A model generated the notes under the pieces. The model was not told the DNA's origin, made no database searches, and saw only the letters and a program-made list of their open reading frames with translations. DNA of 64,000 nucleotides from Gilvimarinus sp. DA14 (lineage in GTDB: Bacteria; Pseudomonadota; Gammaproteobacteria; Pseudomonadales; Cellvibrionaceae): positions 2,396,501-2,460,500 of the forward strand of contig NZ_CP100350.1 of NCBI RefSeq assembly GCF_024204685.1, read 5' to 3'. Positions within the stretch are counted from its first letter, which is position 1, and each line of letters starts with the position of its first letter. The position numbers and the translations under genes are program-made. Of the stretch, positions 59,628 to 64,000 are shown piece by piece.

Positions 59628-60978
59628 ATTGCTGCCCATCATTATGTTCGCGGTGGTATGCCTGGCGCTGATGCTGGGCTATCCGGTGGCCTTTACCCTG
59701 GCTGGGGTAGCGCTACTGTTTGCCGGCGGCGGTATTATCGGCGGGGTGTTCGACCCGGCGCTGATGCTCACCTTCCCCAGCCGGCTGTACGGCATTATGA
59801 GCAATTACACCCTGGTAGCGGTACCACTGTTTGTATTTATGGGCGTAATGCTGGAAAAATCCCGCCTGGCCGAAGAGCTGTTGGGCAATATGGCAAAGGT
59901 TTGCGGCCGGTTACCGGGCGGCTTAGGGCTGTCGGTGATTCTAGTGGGTGCACTGCTGGCCGCCAGCACCGGTATTGTGGGCGCAACAGTGGTCACCATG
60001 GGGCTGATGTCACTGCCCACCATGCTGCGTCACGGCTACAACCCCTCTTTGGCAACGGGCACCATTTGCGCCACCGGCACCCTGGGGCAAATTATTCCAC
60101 CCTCCATTGCGCTGGTACTGCTAGGCGATGTGATCTCCAGTGCCTACCAACAGGCGCAGCTGCGTTTGGGTGTGCTCAACCTGGATACCGTATCGGTGGG
60201 CGATTTATTCGTCGGCGCGGTGGTGCCGGGTTTGCTGCTGGTGTGCCTGTATATGTGCTATGTGCTCGGTAGCGCCTGGCTCAAACCCGAGCAGGCGCCT
60301 CGGGTGACGATAAGTGAAGAAGACGAAGCGGTATCGCGCACCCGCCTGCTGCTGTCGCTGGTGCCGGTGCTGGTGCTTATTACCCTCGTCTTGGGCTCGA
60401 TCTTAGGCGGCATTGCCACCCCCACTGAGGCCGCTGGCGTGGGCGCCGCCGGTGCGATGGTGTTGGCCGCGCTGAAGAAGCAGCTGACTCTGGCACGGCT
60501 GCGCGAGGTAATGACAGCCACGGTGCGCATTAGCGCGATGATTTTTACCATCTTGATCGGCGCCTCGCTGTTTTCGTTGGTGTTTCGCGGTTTTGGCGGT
60601 GAAGAGCTGGTACACCATTTGTTCTCCCAGCTGCCCGGCGGCGTGGTGGGCGCGGTGTTGGTGGTGATGCTAGTGATATTTCTGCTGGGCTTTATTCTCG
60701 ACTTTATCGAAATTACTTTTGTGGTAGTGCCCATTGTTGGGCCGGTGCTACTGGCCATGGGAGTGGACCCGGTATGGCTGGGCATTATGATCGCCATCAA
60801 CCTACAGACCTCGTTTTTAACCCCGCCGTTTGGCTTTGCCCTGTTTTACCTGCGCGGCGTCGCCCCGGACTCTGTGCCCACCGGCGCAATTTATCGCGGC
60901 GTGGCGCCGTTTATTGTCTTACAATTACTGCTACTACTGGCGCTGGCAATCTGGCCGGGACTGGTAACCTGGTTATAA
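59620..60978 (+). CDS. TRAP transporter large permease subunit (DctM type)
   Basis: 452 residues from the GTG at 59620, preceded by AAAGGAG; the open frame to 59497 reads into the DctQ gene out of phase and is rejected. It is highly hydrophobic with about 12 helices. DctM signatures include VFMGVMLEKSRLAEELLGNM, ASTGIVGATVVTMGLMSLP, TGTICATGTLGQIIPPSIAL, GGIATPTEAAGVGAAGAMVL and AINLQTSFLTPPFGFALFYL. It resembles the mannitol/chloroaromatic-type TRAP permeases. Import should need a periplasmic binding protein encoded elsewhere. Confidence 0.93.
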   Translation: MIELLPIIMFAVVCLALMLGYPVAFTLAGVALLFAGGGIIGGVFDPALMLTFPSRLYGIMSNYTLVAVPLFVFMGVMLEKSRLAEELLGNMAKVCGRLPGGLGLSVILVGALLAASTGIVGATVVTMGLMSLPTMLRHGYNPSLATGTICATGTLGQIIPPSIALVLLGDVISSAYQQAQLRLGVLNLDTVSVGDLFVGAVVPGLLLVCLYMCYVLGSAWLKPEQAPRVTISEEDEAVSRTRLLLSLVPVLVLITLVLGSILGGIATPTEAAGVGAAGAMVLAALKKQLTLARLREVMTATVRISAMIFTILIGASLFSLVFRGFGGEELVHHLFSQLPGGVVGAVLVVMLVIFLLGFILDFIEITFVVVPIVGPVLLAMGVDPVWLGIMIAINLQTSFLTPPFGFALFYLRGVAPDSVPTGAIYRGVAPFIVLQLLLLLALAIWPGLVTWL

Positions 60979-61079
60979 CGTCCATTCGCTATAACCGGAA
61001 CTGGCTTCGTATTTGCCTGTCGTTACTGCGGTAGCATTGATACGCCACTCATTCAGATAGATAGAAGGTAAGCACACAC

Positions 61080-61478
61080 ATGGCCATGCACGGTCTGGAC
61101 GACGACCCCACGCCCAACGGCGAATTAACCCTGCAAACACTTTCCATGCCCGCCGACACCAACCCCTATGGCGATATTTTTGGCGGCTGGTTGATGTCGC
61201 AAATGGACATCGGCGGCGCCATTCTGGCGCAGGACATAGCCCGTGGCCGCGTTACCACCGTCGCCGTAGGCAGTATGGTGTTTCTGCGCCCAGTACCTAT
61301 TGGCGCCACTGTGAGCGTCTACGCCGAGCAAGTGGAAGTCGGACGGTCATCTATCCGCATAATGATTGAGGTGTGGATTAAGGATCACCGCAACGGTGAA
61401 GTGGCGAAAGTTACCGAAGGCGAATTTGTCTATGTTGCCATTGACGACAATGGTCGCACCCGCCCGGTGCAGCGTTAA
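61080..61478 (+). CDS. yciA: Acyl-CoA thioesterase, YciA family
   Basis: 132 residues, a single hot-dog domain. Family marks: NPYGDIFGGWLMSQMDIGGA with the catalytic Asp, TTVAVGSMVFLRPVPIG, and VGRSSIRIMIEVWIKD. YciA cleaves a broad range of acyl-CoA thioesters in the cytosol as a hexamer. Standalone gene, about 100 bases after dctM; AGAAGG upstream of the start. Confidence 0.93.
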   Translation: MAMHGLDDDPTPNGELTLQTLSMPADTNPYGDIFGGWLMSQMDIGGAILAQDIARGRVTTVAVGSMVFLRPVPIGATVSVYAEQVEVGRSSIRIMIEVWIKDHRNGEVAKVTEGEFVYVAIDDNGRTRPVQR

Positions 61479-61609
61479 CCCTTCGGCACAAAGACAGTGA
61501 CAAAAAACGCGCATTTAGCGGCGCGTTTCTCACAGTTCTTAACCGCGCGGGCGGGCTTTCTCTGGTAGCTTATACTCACGTTTACCGGTAAGCGACAGGA
61601 CGACACTTT

Positions 61610-62170
61610 ATGCTGCAGGACAACCGCCAGGGCTACGGCCTGGTAAGCATTACCATTCACTGGGTCAGCGCTCTCGCCATTGTTTTTCTGTTTGGCCTCG
61701 GCCTGTATATGACCAGCCTTAGCTACTACGAACCCTGGTACCACAAAGGCCCGACGCTGCACGTCAGTATCGGCCTGCTGCTGTTTGCACTGACGCTGCT
61801 GCGCGTTTTGTGGCGCCTTGTTAGCCCCAAGCCGGCCGCACTACCCAACCACACCCCGCTGATGCGTCTGGGCGCTAGCGCCATCAAAATTCTGCTGTAT
61901 GCACTGCTTTTCACCCTGCTGATTACCGGCTATTTAATCAACACCGCCGAGGGCAAAGGCGCAGAAATCTTTGGCCTGGTTACCATACCCGCCGTGATCG
62001 AACTGGGCGCCGACAGCGTAGATCTCGCAGGCACAGTGCACCTTGTTTTTGCCTGGGCAATTATTGTTCTGGCATCTATACACGGCGCGGCGGCACTGCT
62101 GCATCATTTTGTGCACCGCGATAAAACTTTAGTACGTATGTTAAAACCCACTGGGGCTCGTTCAAACTAG
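61610..62170 (+). CDS. Cytochrome b561 family protein
   Basis: 186 residues with four membrane helices and paired His residues for two heme b groups: SITIHWVSALAIVFLFG, LHVSIGLLLFALTLLRVLW, and HLVFAWAIIVLASIHGAAAL with a second His before LHHFVHR. CybB-like proteins oxidise quinol or ascorbate-like donors, or deliver electrons to superoxide. It is followed 22 bases later by a yceI-like gene, a pairing that occurs widely and suggests shared lipid or quinone handling. Confidence 0.93.
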   Translation: MLQDNRQGYGLVSITIHWVSALAIVFLFGLGLYMTSLSYYEPWYHKGPTLHVSIGLLLFALTLLRVLWRLVSPKPAALPNHTPLMRLGASAIKILLYALLFTLLITGYLINTAEGKGAEIFGLVTIPAVIELGADSVDLAGTVHLVFAWAIIVLASIHGAAALLHHFVHRDKTLVRMLKPTGARSN

Positions 62171-62192
62171 CAAGCCCATCAAGGAGATAGAT

Positions 62193-62795
62193 ATGCAAGC
62201 GATTAAAACTCTGAGCAAAACCTTTGCCGCCGCTGCGGTATTAACTGGCGCGAGCTTAACCGCAAGCCAAGCTCTGGCAGACGAGTATGTCATTGACACC
62301 AAAGGCGCCCACGCCGCCATCAACTTTAAAATTAAGCATTTGGGTTACAGCTGGTTAACCGGCCGCTTCAACACATTTAGCGGTGACTTCAGCTACGACC
62401 CCGCCGATGTTGCCGCCAGTAAAATATCGGTTACCATCGACACCACCAGCATCGACAGTAACCACGCCGAGCGCGACAAACACCTGCGCGGCGGCGACTT
62501 TTTAGAAGTGAGCAAATACCCGGAAGCCAAATTTGTCAGTAAAAGCATTACCGACATTGACGATGACGGCGAAGAGTTCGACGTAGTGGGCGACTTAACC
62601 CTGCACGGGGTGACCAAAGAAATCACCATTGAAGTCGAAAAAGTCGGTGAAGGTAAAGACCCCTGGGGCGGCTACCGCGTCGGCTTTGAAGGCGAAACCA
62701 CCATTATGCTGAAAGACTTTGGTATCGACTATGACCTGGGCCCGGCCTCACGCTCGGTTGAGCTGGAACTGCATGTGGAAGGTATTAAGCAGTAG
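62193..62795 (+). CDS. YceI-family periplasmic lipid-binding protein
   Basis: 200 residues with a signal peptide (about 1-29, cleavage near ALA). The body is a lipocalin-like barrel with family marks YVIDTKGAHAAINFKIKHLG, FNTFSGDFSYDPAD, SNHAERDKHLRGGDFLEVSK and VGDLTLHGVTKEITIEVEKV. YceI proteins bind polyisoprenoid, for example the tail of ubiquinone precursors. AAGGAGATAG precedes the ATG. Forms an operon with the upstream b561 gene. Confidence 0.95.
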   Translation: MQAIKTLSKTFAAAAVLTGASLTASQALADEYVIDTKGAHAAINFKIKHLGYSWLTGRFNTFSGDFSYDPADVAASKISVTIDTTSIDSNHAERDKHLRGGDFLEVSKYPEAKFVSKSITDIDDDGEEFDVVGDLTLHGVTKEITIEVEKVGEGKDPWGGYRVGFEGETTIMLKDFGIDYDLGPASRSVELELHVEGIKQ

Positions 62796-62803
62796 GTTAG
62801 AGA

Positions 62804-62865
62804 GTCTGACGTCGGATGTCTGAGGTCAGATGCGGCTGTACGGTGAACGGTGAACGGTGAACGGT
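62804..62865. repeat. Short tandem repeats after yceI
   Basis: First, two 14-base near-copies (GTCTGACGTCGGAT at 62804, GTCTGAGGTCAGAT at 62818). Then 3.7 copies of the heptamer ACGGTGA at 62840-62865. Related GTCTGA repeats occur near 18919. No coding role is seen. Confidence 0.75.
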
Positions 62866-62880
62866 TCAGCTTAAAACTCA

Positions 62881-62905
62881 GCCAGCCTTCGGGCTGGCTT
62901 TTTTG
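62881..62905 (+). terminator. Terminator after yceI
   Basis: Stem GCCAGCC with GGCTGGC, loop TTCG-like, followed by six T. Confidence 0.9.
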
Positions 62906-63231
62906 TGTCCGCTGTAGACAATAGCGCCATAATGTTAAATATCCCACCCCGCTTTCTTGCGCCTACTCCGAGCGTCTTCTACTATACTCCCGCAAGGCTT
63001 ATGTTGACACGACTGCGCCAGGGACCCACGCAATTCATCTCAGAAACAATATCCCCCCGAGGGATTTCCCTTCGCGTCATAGACTGACGACCCATTCCAA
63101 AACCTTGCCATAGGTAGCACAGCCGTTTGTTTACCCAAAGACAGCTTGAAACTAAAGCCATTTATAAATCGATGCGATTTTATTAGGTGACGCTCTAAAC
63201 AGACCAGTAGGAAGGAACTCTATGATCTCTT
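62906..63231. other. Intergenic region before the last gene
   Basis: About 325 bases. Apart from the GAAGGAAC ribosome-binding site of the next gene at about 63221 I see no conserved element and no supported coding frame. Confidence 0.4.
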
Positions 63232-64000
63232 TAATCTCGCTGCGAATTAACCCTCGCATTATTGCCACCTCCATACTCACCGCCGCACTGACCTTGCCCT
63301 TAACTTTGCAGGCCAATGACACAGTCCCCGTCACCGATGAAAACTTTGCCTACGCCATGACTGACTTGGCGATGCAGAAAGAGTTTGTACAGGGCGCCGA
63401 CAACGCCTGGAACCACCATCGCAAACCCATGCCGCTGGACGAGCAGCCCGCCCCGCTGATGAACCGCGACACTCTGTACTCGTTTGCCATTCTCGACGGC
63501 CGTGGCGATGTGGCCATCACCCTGCCGGAAAACGATGGTCGCTATATGTCGCTGCACGTTATGAACCACGACCATGTCACCAACCGTGTGCTCTACGGCC
63601 CCGGCCGCTATGTGCTGCCGGCCGACGAGACCTCCAACTTTTACTACGCCAATGTGCGTATGCAACTGGACGCCAGCGACCCGGCCGATGTGGCCAAGGT
63701 CAACGGCTACCAGGATCAACTCAAAGTCGAACATTTAAGCGGCTACCAACCCGAATCCTTCCAGGTAACCAACTGGAACATGGAAGACTTTACGAAGGTG
63801 CGCAATAAGTATGTAGAAATTGCGCAGAAGGAAGGTGTTCTCGGCACCATGGGCACGGTGGAGCACCCGGTATCACTGGAAGATCGCAATCGCGGCGTCT
63901 CCATTGCCACGGGACTGCTGCCCGATAAAGACGCGGTTTATTTTACCGAAAAACACGAAGTGGAGATGGGCAAAGTCTATAAAGCCACCTTTAAGGTGCC
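63232..64000 (+). CDS. DUF1254/DUF1214-type secreted protein, cut by the window edge
   Basis: Translated by hand: the frame from the ATG at 63232 (GAAGGAACTCT upstream) stays open to the last base, giving 256 visible residues. A signal peptide covers about 1-31 (LPLTLQA cleavage region). Then come NFAYAMTDLAMQKEFVQGAD, the DUF1254-like NRDTLYSFAILDGRGDVAIT, and YMSLHVMNHDHVTNRVLYG. These proteins occur as tandem DUF1254-DUF1214 pairs in the periplasm; function is unclear. The C-terminal part is missing. Confidence 0.85.

Noticed and set aside
1-64000. Searched for CRISPR arrays, tRNA or rRNA genes, complete IS elements and prophage genes
   Set aside because: None could be supported; repeats present are the structured family, REP-like palindromes and short tandem repeats only.

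Overview
The window is 64 kb of chromosome from a gammaproteobacterium. The most likely home is the marine, polysaccharide-degrading Cellvibrionales (Gilvimarinus, Simiduia, Saccharophagus, Teredinibacter and relatives). This rests on a lipoprotein with a polyserine linker (2860-4413), a type II secretion operon end, an LEPR-motif giant Ig-repeat protein, a large ExbBD/TonB/TPR operon and an arylsulfatase. No rRNA, tRNA, CRISPR array or complete transposase was seen. Most of the window is GC-rich host-like DNA; the exception is an AT-rich island at about 15.5-18.7 kb.

Layout. 0-2.1 kb: end of a type II secretion operon (gspM, gspN) with a sialidase-like gene lodged between them. 2.2-13 kb: housekeeping and stress genes (DUF2135 lipoprotein, MBL hydrolase with divergent TetR and paired operators, SPFH protein, a 55-residue membrane peptide, BON-MscS channel, TauE exporter, the MesD/MesX folate-independent methionine synthase pair, a zinc-ribbon membrane protein). 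13-15.4 kb: lipocalin and an MFS carrier, bounded by REP-like palindromic sequences.

15.5-18.6 kb is the accessory centre. Two sites with attC architecture (R/L boxes, AAG/GGC spacers and an extrahelical T in the same place) divide three integron-type cassettes, all on the minus strand and with no integrase gene. They encode a GIY-YIG-like protein, then a HAM1/ITPase-like protein (catalytic Asp replaced by His) directly abutting a SIR2 NADase-like protein, then a single-TM protein. The HAM1-SIR2 pair resembles the sensor/effector half of Kongming anti-phage immunity but lacks the adenosine-deaminase partner. Two palindromes stand upstream of the array. At 19-20.4 kb a ParDE-type toxin-antitoxin module sits among three copies of a roughly 240-bp structured repeat whose five predicted helices show compensatory base changes.

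20.4-29.7 kb: a nine-gene, overlapping minus-strand operon for an ExbB/ExbD/ExbD/TonB-type energiser with TPR partners. 29.8-44.2 kb: a diguanylate cyclase, a 2296-residue LEPR/DUF4347/Ig-repeat protein and its putative export or processing partners (three HlyD-like proteins, one fused to an M50 protease), followed by apbE. 44.2-64 kb: GGDEF-EAL protein, small membrane protein, arylsulfatase, PPOX protein, PepSY-TM protein, Omp85-like barrel, deaminase plus response regulator, yaaA, M48-TPR lipoprotein protease, TRAP permeases without a binding protein, yciA, cytochrome b561 plus YceI, and the start of a DUF1254-type protein cut by the window edge.
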